64,000 bases of DNA from Strix aluco (GCF_031877795.1 NC_133943.1:9975001-10039000), one strand, 5' to 3'; shown: positions 25,763-44,867, counted from the stretch's first letter. Numbers and translations: made by a program. Notes: generated by a model not told the origin, from the letters alone.

Positions 25763-25793
25763 GGACAGACGGACGGACGGACGGACGGACGGG
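25763..25793. repeat. (GGAC)n microsatellite
   Basis: About seven tandem GGAC units directly after the CRE-bearing CG-rich stretch. It is a simple tetranucleotide repeat, probably variable in length. Confidence 0.85.
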
Positions 25794-26899
25794 CCAAGCG
25801 CAGGCCTGTCTTGCCACCCGCACACCCATCCCACCAGCTGCCAGCGGGCAGAGCGGGGCTGGGTGCGAGGGCAGGGAGCATTTTTTCCATGGAGGTGGAA
25901 AAAGGAGTTGTTGGTCGATGCCGTGGTGGAAGGAGGCTGAGGGCTCAGGGCTGGTGGCGATGGGGTGCGCTGGGGGGTATTTTGGGGAGTGGTGAGAGGG
26001 GGTGATGTGTTGTTCCTGTGCTGAGACCTGTCCGTGGCAGCGGCCGTGTGTCGGGGCAGGAGCCAGCAGTGGGTGCACACACACGGGTCTGTGGAGGTGC
26101 TGGGCTGGCACTTGCATCCTGGCTTTGGCCACCCTGACTGCCGGATGGCTCCCCACTGCTGCCCCACATCCTGCGTCGCCCCCGTCCTCCCCACAGCAGC
26201 CCCAGCGGTGTCCGGCAGCCCCGGCAGCACCTCCGCAGCCCGCATCGCCAGGCTTGTGGGGGCAGCTGCAGCCTGGCTCAGCTCCCCGCAGCCTCCCACA
26301 TGCAGAGCCGGGGGGGTCCCTGAAACGACCCCACACCCAGACTCTCTCCAGCACTCTGCTGGGCCATAGCTGTAAGATTCCCTGCAGGGCTGCTTCTCCA
26401 GAGCCTCACCATTACACACCAGCTATCCCCAAAGCGTGGCTCAGAGCACCACTAATCTGATTTGCAAAGGGCTCATCTTGTTTCTAATAACCCAGGGCTG
26501 GATTAATTAGGAGGCGCCGGCTGCCCCTCTGCAGGGTGGCGGGGCTGGCGGTGGGGTGCACGCTCATCCCCAGCACCTCTCCGTGCACTGGGACGAGGAT
26601 GGGGGAGCCCTGTCCCGCAGCCGGAGGGGGAGCAGGAGGGGCTCCAGGAGCCCGTTTCCCTTTGGGCAGACACAGGGGGAGCCGGGTGGGGTGGTGCCCC
26701 CCAATCCCTTCCCGGGGACCCCCCACTGAAGGGGATCCCGAGCTCCGTGGGCATCGTGGCTTCGACGCCACCGTGCAGCCCCTCCCAGCATCCCCTGCCT
26801 GAGCACCCACCACCCACCACGGGACCCCCCTGGGGGGGCAGCACCAAAAACCCAAAGCTGGGGCCTCGGAGTGGCGGGTGTTGGCGGGGGGGGGGCCGA

Positions 26900-27393
26900 G
26901 ACGATTTATCAGGGACTTTAATTAAACTCCCGCAGCCGCCCTGCACCGCTGCGGAGGGGGACGGGGTGCTGCGGCTCGGGGTGCCGGGTGAGGGAGCAGA
27001 GGGGTGCGGGACTGGGGGGGCGGGGGGGCTGCTCCCCGGTGGCTCCGGCTGCTTAATGCCTCGTTTCGCCCATTAATTACCGCGGAGGTGAATCATTAAC
27101 CCCGCGCAAGCCGCGCTCCCCCCATCCCTCCGCTGCAGGAGCACGGAGCGGGGGGGGGGCTCTGGGGGGGCCCCGTCCGCATCCCCGGTCACCGGGACGT
27201 TTCCCCGGGGGTCGTGTCCCGCATCCCACCCCACCGTGGGGGGGGGTGCCGGGCTGCGCGGTGTCGGGGCGGGGGGGGTGTCGCTCCGGGCGGGCCCACG
27301 CGTGTCGCCGGGGGCGGGCGGGGGCCGGGCCGCGGCGGGGCGGGGCGGGACGGGAGGGCGGAGCGGCGGCAGCGGAGAGCGGCGGCGGAGCCG
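26900..27393 (+). promoter_or_regulatory. CPLX2: CPLX2 core promoter and noncoding first exon (CpG island)
   Basis: A strong CpG island covers this interval and continues to about 27.5 kb. The sequence AGCGGCGGCGGAGCCG ends at 27393 and is followed by GTGAGTGCC, a strong donor, so the first noncoding exon most likely ends there and splices to the exon starting at 29639 that carries the start codon. Two conserved-looking AT words (TTTAATTAAAC near 26920, CATTAATTACC near 27072) sit just upstream. No TATA box is seen. The transcription start is not fixed by sequence but is probably between 27300 and 27370. Confidence 0.6.
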
Positions 27394-27412
27394 GTGAGTG
27401 CCGCGCCGCGCC

Positions 27413-27432
27413 GGTGCTGAAGGGACAGCGCC
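27413..27432. promoter_or_regulatory. Two perfect REST (RE1) half-sites in flipped arrangement
   Basis: GGTGCTGAA at 27413-27421 is the exact reverse complement of the RE1 left half TTCAGCACC, and GGACAGCGCC at 27423-27432 is the exact RE1 right half in forward orientation. They are one base apart, 20 bp past the first-exon donor of CPLX2. A canonical RE1 has both halves on one strand. REST represses neuronal genes in non-neuronal cells, and complexin genes are neuronal, so a REST role is plausible, but the geometry is not canonical. Confidence 0.45.
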
Positions 27433-27519
27433 GCCGCTGCGGCACCGGGCGGCCCCGGGCGGCGGGCGGGGCCCCGCGCCGCATCCACCGGGAGCGGGGG
27501 GGGGGGAGCGGCGGGTCCC

Positions 27520-28110
27520 CGCGGTACCGCGTCCCCTCCGCGACCCCCCCCCTCACCCCCCCGCCGTGGCTGCCGCCCTCCCCATGTCCCTGCGCCCCCC
27601 CCCCCTCCGCGTCCCCGGTGTCCCCTGCGCCCCCGGTGTGTGTTCCCCGTCCCGCGTCCCCCCCCCCCCCCACCGCATCCTCCGTGTGCCTGCGCCCCCC
27701 CCCAACTCCCCCGCGGTGCGTCCCCCGGGCTCCGCACCCTCCCCCTGCGGTCCCGGTGTCCTCCGCATGCCGGGTGTCCCCTACGTCCCGTGTCCCCGCT
27801 GTCCCCCGCCCTCCTGGCGCCCCCCCGTGTCTCTGCGTCGCTGCAGCCCGTGTGGCCCCGGTGTCCCCGCGCCTGCCGGTGTCCCCCCCCCCGTTTGCTG
27901 TGTCCCCCCGCACCGCCCGTGTCCTATCACCCCTCGGTGTCCCCCACCCCCCGACACGCTGCGTGTCCCCCCCCACGCGGTCCCGGTGTTCCAGTGCCCC
28001 CGTGTCCCAACCCCCCCCGGTGTCCTCTGCACCCTCCCTGCGGCCCCGGTGTCCCGGCACCCCTCCGTGTTCCCACGTCTCCGGTGTCCCCCGACCCCCC
28101 GCTGTAGCCC
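27520..28110 (+). repeat. Degenerate C-rich minisatellite (GGTGTCCCC-type units)
   Basis: CPLX2 first-intron sequence made of diverged short units such as CGGTGTCCCC, CCGTGTCCC and CGCGTCCCC, repeated many times with poly-C spacers. C runs of 8-12 occur repeatedly. Open frames across it on both strands result from the lack of stop triplets in the unit. The G-rich complement could form quadruplexes. Copy number is likely unstable and hard to assemble. Confidence 0.7.
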
Positions 28111-28259
28111 CGGGGCTCAGCACAGTACCTCCTAGAGGAGCCCCCCCCCCCCCCCGGTTTCGCGGGGTGCCCCGGGGCTGGGAGCAACAAACTTCCCCGG
28201 GTCCCGGTTCATGGAGCCCCCCCGCAGCCCAGCAGGGTCCCGGGGAGCTGGGGTGGGGG

Positions 28260-28287
28260 GACCCACGAGGCTGCGGCACCCACAGGG

Positions 28288-28340
<53 letters not shown>

Positions 28341-29200
28341 CAAACTGCACAGCCTGTAGCCTCCCCCCCCCAGGGCATACGGGGGGCACGGGCACACACA
28401 CACCCCCCCCCCCCACACACACATACGCACACACTCACACACACCCCACACACACCCTGCCTGCAATCCCCCCCACACACACACAGAGCATGCAAACAGC
28501 CCGCAACACTCCCACACGTACACACGCGCGGCACAGTCTGCGAATTTGTGTGCACACCCCCCCCGTACAGCCTGCAAACCCACGGACCCGCACACCCAGC
28601 GCCCCCCCCCCCCCCCAACACAGCCTGCAACCGCCCCACACAGTGTGCAAACACACACCCGCAGCACAGACACACCCAGCGCACACAAACACAGCCTGCA
28701 CACCTCTGCGCGGGCACCCCCCCGCCTTGCGAGCCCTTGCACACTCACCCACAGAGCTTGCAAACCCCCAAACTCACACGCGCGCACACTCAAAGCTTGC
28801 AAACAGGCGGCAAACCCGCACACTGTGTGGGCACACGCAGCTTGCAGCTCCACAAACTTATACATACACATCCCCCCCCCCCCCCCATACAAACGCAGCC
28901 TGCGGCCACCCACAAACACACCCCTTGGCCAAACACAGCCTGGGCGTCCGGCTCACACGCACACACAGCGTGTGCACACACACACACACGCACACACACG
29001 CTCCGTCCTGCACCCACAGTGCCCCTGCACGCCGTCACCCGTCCCCAGCACCCACAGGGATCACACGCACACACCGAGTCACAGGCGCCGCAACCCCTAC
29101 AGCCCCCAAACACTGTCACACCCTGCCAACAGCCTCTTTGCCATCCCTCTGCAGAGCACACGCATTGCGATAGACACACGCGCACACACACACACGCAGC
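28260..29200 (+). repeat. CA-rich composite satellite with a CAGCCTGCAAAC unit, including (CA)n
   Basis: A pure (CA) run occupies 28293-28336. The rest to about 29200 is a degenerate array in which a word like CACAGCCTGCAAAC recurs at irregular spacing (near 28335, 28350, 28450, 28490, 28570, 28622, 28637, 28690, 28755, 28795, 28840 and 28905) between CACACACA and poly-C stretches. It lies in the CPLX2 first intron. A 655-codon plus-strand frame spanning 27246-29213 and a 555-codon minus-strand frame are by-products of this composition. Confidence 0.75.
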
Positions 29201-29638
29201 ACCCCGTGTCTGACTGCGCTGCGCTGGGATCCCCAGCCAGGGTCTGTGTGTCCCCCCAAAAGCAGGGGCAATGTGGTGGGTGGTGACGTGGTGGGTCCCC
29301 ATCCCACCCTGGGGTTCCCGGGCTCTTCCTGCCCCACTGAGGACAGTGCTGGGCTGGAAACCGGCTCTGGGGTCCCTGCCTCGGACCTTCCACAGGTCCC
29401 CAAATGCCAGCGGGGATGTGGGGAGGGGGCCGAGGGGAACAGGCACTGCCAGCAGGCAGATCTGCCCACCCGCTGCCTACAGACCCCAAAAGCTCCCTCT
29501 GCCCACGCTGGAAGGCATTTGGGGCTGGAGACACAGAGGGTGTGAACTGCAGCCCCAGGGACAGTCCTGTCCCTCGTGCCTGGGCGGTGGGGACCCTGGG
29601 CGCGGCGTCCCCCACCATGTCCCTCTCTGCCCGCGCAG

Positions 29639-30717
29639 GTGGCCCTGGTCAGTGAACCCGGACGGCAGTGGATGAGCGCTGGGCACTGGCCTAGCCACAC
29701 GCACACACCGGCACCATGGACTTCGTCATGAAGCAAGCGCTGGGCGGTGAGTGGGTGCTGTTTCCCTCAGGGTCCCCCCTCCAGGAGTGACACCGGCCAA
29801 CACCCTGGGGAGCGCGGTTGGAGGGACATGGTGGGGGGACAGAGCCATGGGGAGAGCCACTGGCAGTGGGGAGCTGCTGCAGGAGCCCTCCAGGGTTCCC
29901 ATTCCCAGCGCCCGCAGCGCCTGGCTGGGGAATCCCGGCTCTCTTGCCACTAAGTGGGATTCCCCAGCGGGTCCCCTGGGTGCCAGCGTCGAAGGAGCTG
30001 CCGGCATCTCCCCCGGCTGACGCTGAACTAGGGCAGCGCAGCCAGCCCACGGCACTCCCTATCCCCGCAGCCACCAGAGCCCATCTGCAGCCGGTTCCGG
30101 CACGGGTGGCCCCGGGGATGTCCCCGGTTGTCCTTGCTGGGGGGCTCCGTGCCCTCCCTGGCTCTGCAGGGGCTTCAGCAGCCAGCACCAGGCTGCAGCA
30201 CCCTTGGGGACCGGCTGGTGGTCTTGTGCTGCGCAGGGGCCACCAAGGACATGGGCAAGATGCTGGGGGGTGAGGAGGAGAAGGACCCTGATGCGCAGAA
30301 GAAGGAGGAGGAGAGGCAGGAGGCACTGCGCCAGCAGGAAGAGGAGCGGAAAGCCAAGCACGCCCGCATGGAAGCCGAGCGGGAGAAAGTCCGGCAGCAG
30401 ATCCGTGACAAGGTGGGCTGTGACAAGGAGGAGGGTGGCCCAAGGCGGTGGTGATGGGCACGGGGCACAGCGCGGGCAGCACCCACTGCCCACCCTGCTG
30501 AGGGCCTGTGTCCTCACAGTACGGGCTGAAGAAGAAGGAAGAGAAGGAGGCGGAGGAGAAAGCTGCACTGGAGCAGCCGTGTGAGGGCAGCCTGACACGT
30601 CCCAAGAAGGCGATCCCGGCAGGCTGTGGGGACGAGGAGGAGGAGGAGGAGGAGAGCATCCTGGACACCGTCCTCAAGTACCTGCCCGGCCCGCTGCAGG
30701 ATATGTTCAAGAAGTAA
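29639..30717 (+). CDS. CPLX2: Complexin-2
   Basis: Complexin-2 is a small soluble presynaptic protein that binds assembled SNARE bundles, clamps spontaneous release and supports fast Ca2+-triggered vesicle fusion with synaptotagmin. The exon from 29639 has a short leader and the start codon at 29716 in a strong context (GCACCATGG). Coding parts are 29716-29746, 30237-30412 and 30520-30717, with GT/AG borders and matching phases, giving 134 residues, the usual length. The product starts [11 protein letters not shown], has the accessory and central SNARE-binding helices at about residues 28-70 ([20 protein letters not shown]), and ends in the membrane-binding tail [20 protein letters not shown] and the acidic EEEEEEE run identify complexin-2 rather than complexin-1, which has MEF and EAVRQG. 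To my memory the product is essentially identical to the mammalian protein, showing very strong constraint. The first exon is probably the CpG exon ending at 27393. Confidence 0.97.
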
Positions 30718-32005
30718 CAGCACCGCCAACCCTGCCATGGGGTGCTGGGGCACGGGCGCCCTCTCCCCTCCGACCCCTCCATCAGTTCCCTTGGCCCCGG
30801 GGAGGGTCCCCACACACCCTCCCCACCCCCTCCTGCCCTTTCCCCCCCGCCCAACCAGACCAAAAACCCGCCCCGTCCCGTCCAGGCAGGGCCCCCCCAC
30901 CACGCTGTGCCAAAGGGGAGCGGCCCTGGCCGGACAGGGCGAACCGGGACCAAATGCACTGATGTAACCTCGCGGCAGGCTGGAGGCACCCCAGGCCCTA
31001 CCAGCCCCCCCGGGGTGGCTGCCCGTGCCCCCTGCCCTGCCCCTCCTGCCCTCCCAGGGAACCCTGGCAGGCCTCTGCTCGCCTGCCCTCGTCCCCAGCA
31101 CTGCCATCCCGCTGCCCCGTTCCCAGCCCTGGGCCAAGCCCAAAGCACAAAGCCAGGCGCCCTGCCCGCAGCTCCCCCCCCCCCCCCCCATCCCCGGTCC
31201 CCGGGCACGGGGGTCCCCCGGGGCTGCCTGGTGTGCCCCAGCATCGGGGGGTTGGAGGGGACCCCCCTCTCCCCGCATCTCTGGCCCCATAGTTAAAGCC
31301 ATATCAGTTAGACTGCAATACTTCAGCACCGGGAGGAGCAGGCGCCGCGCTCCGCCGACCGTGTACAAAGGCACGTGTGGGGCAGGGACCCCCCTGCCTC
31401 GTCCCCCCTGCCCTGTCCCCACCGCTCCCTCGTCCGTGTCTCGGCCCCGCTGGCCCCCGTTCTCGCATTAGTGTCTCTGTGCCAGGGTGCGCCCCGTCGC
31501 TCCATGCGTCCTCGTGTCCGCTGCTCACGCTCCCCCCCCACCCCTGAGTCCCTGCTGTCCCCGGGGCCACCCACGGCGCTAAGCCGAGAGCCCCCCGCCG
31601 TGCTGCTGGGGCCCCCGCTCTGCCCCCTGCAATAAAGCCAGTGTGGGGCCGAGGGCTGCAGGGCCAGTCCCGGGCTGGGAGTGCCCGGCTGCCCCCCACC
31701 CGACGCTGGACACACGGGTCCCCCCGGGCCTGGGAAGGGATCCCTGGGCAAGCGCCCCGGGAACGTCCCAGGAGCTGCTGCTTGCACCCCAAAGGGGGGA
31801 CACAGGGGTATGCCCTCACCCCGGCCCAGCCCTTGCTGCACCGTGCTCCCCCTCCCCGTGCTTCCTCCGCCACAGCCCCCGGCTGCTCACCAGGGCCCTC
31901 CCCGGGGAGGCAGCGGTCAGCTGGGGGCCCCGCAGACATGCTGTGATCATCCTGCTCGAACTAGTCTTTGACAAACTAATAAAATAAAGGGATTTGTACA
32001 TTGCT
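30718..32005 (+). other. CPLX2: CPLX2 3' untranslated region
   Basis: The interval follows the TAA at 30715-30717. Two polyadenylation regions are visible: AATAAA at 31631-31636 and overlapping AATAAA copies at 31978-31988 followed by a GT-rich stretch, so alternative 3' ends near 31.65 and 32.0 kb are likely. An isolated RE1 left half TTCAGCACC lies at 31322-31330. Long C runs at 31175-31190 may hamper sequencing. Confidence 0.8.
31978..31988 (+). terminator. CPLX2: CPLX2 distal polyadenylation signal
   Basis: Two overlapping AATAAA hexamers (31978-31983 and 31983-31988), followed within 30 bases by GGCCTCTTCTC and similar sequence. This is the last strong plus-strand signal before the convergent THOC3 gene. 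Confidence 0.8.
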
Positions 32006-33164
32006 CTGGCCTCTTCTCAGCCATTGCTTCCCTGGGGCCCCGTGTCAGCTCCCTCACCCCTCCATTCCCCTCAGGGCTGAGACCTGGCAGCTCATCACAC
32101 TAGAGGAGGCCACAGGTCCCAAGTAAGGGAGAAGGGAGAGGCCACACACAGCTCCCAGAGCTCTGCTCAGTCCAGCTGCCTCCCCACAGCCCCGTGCCCA
32201 CCCTGCAGGCACCCTCTACGGGGTTGGGGACACAGTAAAAGGGACGGGTGCTGGTGGGCCCCCGTCCCACAGACATGGCAGAGGGGCTTCTGCCCCTTCC
32301 CCCCAACTCTGGGACTCCCCTCACAGAATGACTGGGGATTCCCCTGGGGTACAAGGGATGTTTTGGGGTGTGGGGGCAAGGCTGTGACGCACAAGAGCAG
32401 GGGCACGACGCTACGGGCAGGCCGTGGGTAATGGGGCACGTCATGTCCCCCAGCAAAGCAGGGCCCCGGGCAGTGCCCAGGCTTGGCACAGCCCTGGAGA
32501 TCCTCCATCCAGAGCCAGCCTCGGCTTTGACTGATTTGCCATCATTTACCAGCAAAGAGCTCAGCTGTTACCCAGGCAGCGTCAGCAGAGCAGTCACCTG
32601 GAAAAGCTTCTGTCAGAAGAAAATACTAGGGTAGGAAATGATAGAGATCTTGCAGGCAAGGTCTCCATCACAGGCAGGGTGTGCCCGCACCTCCTCTGCG
32701 GTGACCCTGCGACCCAGCGTGCCGAGGTTGGGGGGGGGGAATGCAACCCCACGGCTCTCCCTGGGGAGTGGGGACAGGGGACGCACTACTCGTCACCCCA
32801 ACCCACCCGGGGGCCGGTGGCGTGGGGCAAGCAGTGTCTTCTGCTGGGGCCACGGCCCTGCTGCACCCATGCTGGGGGGTGCTGCCAGGCAGGAGCAGGG
32901 TGATGGGAGCAGGACAGGGCCCCGCGGCTGTCCCCATCCTCTATGCAGTGTCCCTCGTGTCCCCTGTCCCTAGCGTGGGGGCACAGCGCCGCCTGGTGGG
33001 GTGACAGCGCAGGACAACAGGCGGGGACAGTGGGGACAGGCAGGGGGTGACAAGGGGGACAGCCCCCTGACACAGACCCCTCATCAGAAAGGACCTCACC
33101 GTGGCCAAGGGGAAGGAGGCAAGGAAAGGGAGAGCAGCTCAGCACCCCCACAGCAGCCACAGGC
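32006..33164. other. Gap between convergent CPLX2 and THOC3
   Basis: About 1.1 kb of GC-rich sequence with no supported gene. It separates the two convergent 3' ends. The far right may belong to the THOC3 3'UTR if the GATAAA at 33183-33188 is not the signal used. Confidence 0.5.
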
Positions 33165-33707
33165 ACCTTCGTTACGGAAGAGGATTTATCAAAATTAGAA
33201 AAAACCACCACACATACAAAAAAAAAAAAAAAAAGCCCCAGCTGGGGAAACATCCCCCAACTCACACCCCCCCCACCGTCCCCTCACTGCCCCAGTGTGC
33301 AGAAGGAACAGGGGATGTCTGGGAGGGGAAGGGGCAGGCTGTGCTCCCAGGGCTGCCCTCGTCACCAGAACAGAGCTCCTCTCACGGAGGCTCCTCCTCA
33401 GCAGTCACCCTCAGTGACTGACTTTCTTTGGCCACTCACCTTTGGAACAAGCCCCCCCACGCCCCAGGGAGGAGGCAGCAGCCCTCAGACGGCAAGAGGG
33501 GCCCTGCTAGAATCCCCCCCATCCTCCCCAGCACACAAGCTGCTTTTTTACAAACGCTCCCGAGAGCAGGACACAGAGCTGAGCCAAAGGTTGCAGCACT
33601 GCCAAGGAGGCAAGGAGGGGAGCCATCTCCTTACCCCGACCTACACTAATTAAGCACTCTCCCACCCCCGAGAGCAGGGAAGCACTGCCTCCCCCGGTGC
33701 GGTTTCA
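33165..33707 (-). other. THOC3: Probable THOC3 3' untranslated region
   Basis: Sequence downstream of the THOC3 stop on the minus strand. No canonical AATAAA was found; a variant GATAAA on the minus strand (33183-33188) lies beside an A-rich run on the plus strand (33218-33234). The end point is therefore uncertain. Confidence 0.4.
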
Positions 33708-36700
33708 TTAGGAGTCGTTGGGGAGCCCGAAGAGCTTGACGGTGCCTGCCTCCCGGCTGCTGTCGTATTTGCCATCTTTGTCGTCACAGGCGAAGGCCAG
33801 CAGCGGCCTCTTCGGGTGCCAGGCCACTGTGAAGGTGGGGGACTCGCACTGCACCTCCCAGAGCTTCTCTCCTGCATGGAAAAGGGGCCACGTCAGCCTG
33901 GAGAGCCTCCGGCCCTCCGCTGCCTCGTAGCACACACCAGAGCCAAACACCTGCTGCTTCCCTCCCGCGCAGGGCAGAGGAGGAACAAACGCTGCTTCAG
34001 CGCCTTTTAATCACCTGGTGACAAGGCACAGACATGACACGCACATCTACCGGAGACTAACGAGGCAGAGGCTCCCCCTCATGGCACTCTGCTCTTCCTC
34101 AGCAGACCCATACTCCCAGTGCCCTCCCAGCTCCACCAGCACTTCTCCATCCAATTCCCTCCTTGCTGTTCCCCAAAAGCAAAACCGTTACCTGTCTCCA
34201 CCTCTGCAATGTCAATGAAGTGATCTTCTGATGCTGATGCCAGCATCTTCCCATCATGGCTAAAACTCAGAGTTCGTACAGGCCAGTCAAGCCTGCAGCA
34301 ACAGAGCGAAGCGGGCAGTGAGCCATCTCCCGCATAGTCACCCGAGAGGGGAGGCAAAGAGCTTCGGGACAGCACTACCTACCTCGAGAAGCACCTCACA
34401 CACACCAGTTCATCCACATCCCAGAGGCTGACTAACGCGTCAGCGCTGCCCGTGGCAAAGTACTTCCCCATGGGATCAAACTTGATGCAGATGCAGTTTG
34501 AAGGATGGGCGTTGATAGACTGAATGGGTTTCAGCTCTGGGTAGCTGCCAAGAGGAAGGGAGAGGGCAGGAAGCAGTGAGAGGGGCGTAGCGCTCATCTA
34601 CAAGCAGGGCAGGCACGAGGCACAGCGGGGCTGCCAGCAAACCAAGCTGGTGCAGGGCCGTGCTCTCAGAAACCTTGAGTGCTGAGTGAATGGGGCAAAG
34701 CATCAGGGTCACTCTGGGGGAGCCCTGCCCAGAACTGGGGCAACCTCAGCTCCAGGCAAGTTCATTCCCACCAGAGGGCTGGGAATCACTGGAGTGTGGG
34801 ACTTTGGCTCCCCAAAAGCAACAAAGGGGCTTGTAGACAGGTATCTGCTGCAGCCAGCCCAGCTACCCTGCCCACCCGCTGCCATGGGTGCCTACCTGAG
34901 GATGTTGATGCAACCGTTTCCATTAGTGAGGAAGAACATGTTGTTATCATTGTTCCAGGAGATCTCATTCACCTCAAACTTGAACTGCTCCTCAGCTTTG
35001 GAGCGATGCGTCTTGGCATCAATGAAAGTGACCACGTCATCCTTGTTCCCCACTGCAATGGTCTGTCCGTCAGGGCTCCAACAGATGTTGATGTTCTCCC
35101 CTGGAGGGACAGAAAGGCAGCAGGTCCCTCTTCCACCCAACAATCCAAAGCAGCCACGAGTTAAGCAGACAGGCAGCTTTTATTCCTGATCCAAGGCCAC
35201 AACGTACTCCACTAACTCCAACCCATTCCCAAATGGGAAAGATTGCCCAGTCTGCAGTCTAACACACAAACCCTATACAGTAGCTGTCCAGCAAACACAC
35301 AGTTATCGAAAATCAAACTTGACAGAACTGCAGCTTTAAGCCAACGTGACCACATCACTGCCCTTCCCATTTCAGACAAGATGGGACCACAGCAACCACC
35401 AAACAAGGTCAACTCAAAGATCCTCTGAATCCAGTAATCTTTGAGATCCAAAAAAAGCAGAAGCCAACAATAAATACCGATGAATGAGGGTAAGAATGAG
35501 GCAGGTTGCAGCGATGCCATCTTACAATGCCATTTCCAGCCCAGACAACTCAAAACTGGGTATTTCCAAGGGCAGAGATGGCATCTAGGTTAACCAGCAT
35601 ATGAGTTCAAGTAATTGTTGTCTGAATCCACACAAACTTCCACCACGGCTCTCTGCAAACATGTCTTTCCCCAGTCTCCAGCCTGGCAGCCCACAGACTC
35701 CAGAGACAAGTACAGAGGACATTTTAACAGTCAGCATCGTATTTCAGCAGTTTCTCCAGTCCTGACACCACAGTAAATCAGCCCTCACATTCACTGCTGC
35801 TCCTTACAGATGGATGCAGCACAAAGGTAAAAGCAGTCGGCAAAGACGCTCCGATTGCCAATACCCACAGGAAGGGTCCAAAGCACTGTGCCACCGCAGA
35901 ATGGGTCCCACGCAGCTGAGGTCCTGCTGGGACCCCACAGCCCTCCCGGTAAGACAAGGACTCACCTTTGGTATTGACAGTGGCGATGCACTTGGTGGTG
36001 CGGACATCCCAGATGCGGATGGTTTTGTCCCCGGATGCCGTGACGAAGAGGTCAGGGTTGCTGGGGTGCCAGCAGAGCTGATCCACGCTGTCCCCATGGC
36101 CCCGGTAGTTGTTCTCCTTCACCTGGAGGGAAAGGACAGCCGTTCACAGGAGGGATGAGCCCACCTCCACCCATCTCCTGCCCCCAATCCCAGTATGCTG
36201 CATCCCGCTCCGCGGCCGGTTACCGGATGGGGCAGGAGCCCAGCCCAGAGCCCCACCGCCATTTCAGTCACGCTCCCCACCCTCGGCCAGCCGGGATGGA
36301 GGAGCCCTCCCCACCTCCCCAGCCAGCCACCAGCTCCAGGCCCGGCTCCCTGGCCCCGGCATCGGCCTGCGAGGTCCTAGGCGATGCTCCTCTCCCGGCA
36401 CAGACCCGAGTACCCGCTTCTAGTCCTGGTACCGACCACCGGGGCCCACTCCCGGTTCAAGCCACCTGTCCGAGCACCCAGGCTGGGGGGGGGTAGTCCC
36501 TGGTATCGACCTGGTACCGGCCCGAATCACCAGACCCAGCCCAAGTGCTCCTGGGGTGCCCCGCTAACCCGTCCAAGTGGCCACTCCAGGCGTCCCCCAG
36601 TGCCCGGTAAAGAACCGCCGCCCCCCCCACCCGTTCGGTGCCGGGAGAGCTCACCAGCCGGTCCTTCTCGAGCAGGAAGACGCTGGCGGTCTTGTCGAAG

Positions 36701-36837
36701 GAGCCGGAGGCGAGTCGGCGGCCGCAGCAGCTCCAGGCCACCGAGTGCACTTTGGCGCCGTGCGCCGGGAACTCGCGGCTCCGCGTGTTGGCGCGGAACA
36801 GCTCCTGCATGGCCTGCACGTAGGGGGACAGCGCCAT
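33708..36837 (-). CDS. THOC3: THO complex subunit 3 (WD40 protein)
   Basis: THOC3 (TEX1 homologue) is a subunit of the THO/TREX complex, which couples transcription and splicing to mRNA export from the nucleus. Coding exons on the minus strand are 36655-36837, 35966-36122, 34896-35100, 34383-34544, 34192-34292 and 33708-33871. All have GT/AG borders and agreeing phases, giving 323 residues against 351 in human; the difference is at the N terminus. The product opens MALSPYVQAMQELFRANTRS and then consists of WD40 blades: residues such as HSVAWSCCGRRLASGSFDKT, LFVTASGDKTIRIWDVR, KYFATGSADALVSLWDVDE and KMLASASEDHFIDIAEVETG show the repeated SxD and W-D patterns. It starts 157 bp from SIMC1 in head-to-head orientation, implying a shared promoter. 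Confidence 0.96.
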
Positions 36838-36994
36838 GGCGGCGGCGCCGCGACCGGGCCCGCCGCCGCGCCCCGCCCCGCCGCCGCGACTGACGCAGCT
36901 TCCGCCGCCCCCCTAGGCCCGGCCCGGCCCGGCCCGCGGCCCGAGCGCTGCTGCCGGCCCGTGGGGGGCGGAGCCGCCGCCGCCCGCCGCGAAG
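36838..36994. promoter_or_regulatory. Bidirectional CpG promoter of THOC3 and SIMC1
   Basis: Only 157 bp separate the two start codons, so both 5'UTRs and the core promoter lie in this block. It is almost pure CG-rich sequence with an ETS-type CTTCCG word near 36899, a CTGACGCAG word, and repeated CCGGC units, and it lacks a TATA box. The same head-to-head arrangement of these neighbours exists in mammals. Confidence 0.8.

Positions 36995-44867
<7,873 letters not shown>

Noticed and set aside
27246-29213. Very long plus-strand open frame (655 codons) overlapping a 555-codon minus-strand frame
   Set aside because: Both lie in C-rich and CA-rich minisatellite that lacks stop triplets. The predicted proteins are runs of Pro, His, Thr and Arg or Cys and Val with no domain, and the region is CPLX2 intron 1.
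30237-30717. Complexin-1 instead of complexin-2
   Set aside because: MDF start, [19 protein letters not shown] and PLQDMFKK are complexin-2 specific; complexin-1 has MEF, YAKMEAEREAVRQG and DMLKK.
31322-31330. Second REST element in the CPLX2 3'UTR
   Set aside because: Only the left half TTCAGCACC is present; no right half at usual spacing. An isolated 9-mer can occur by chance.
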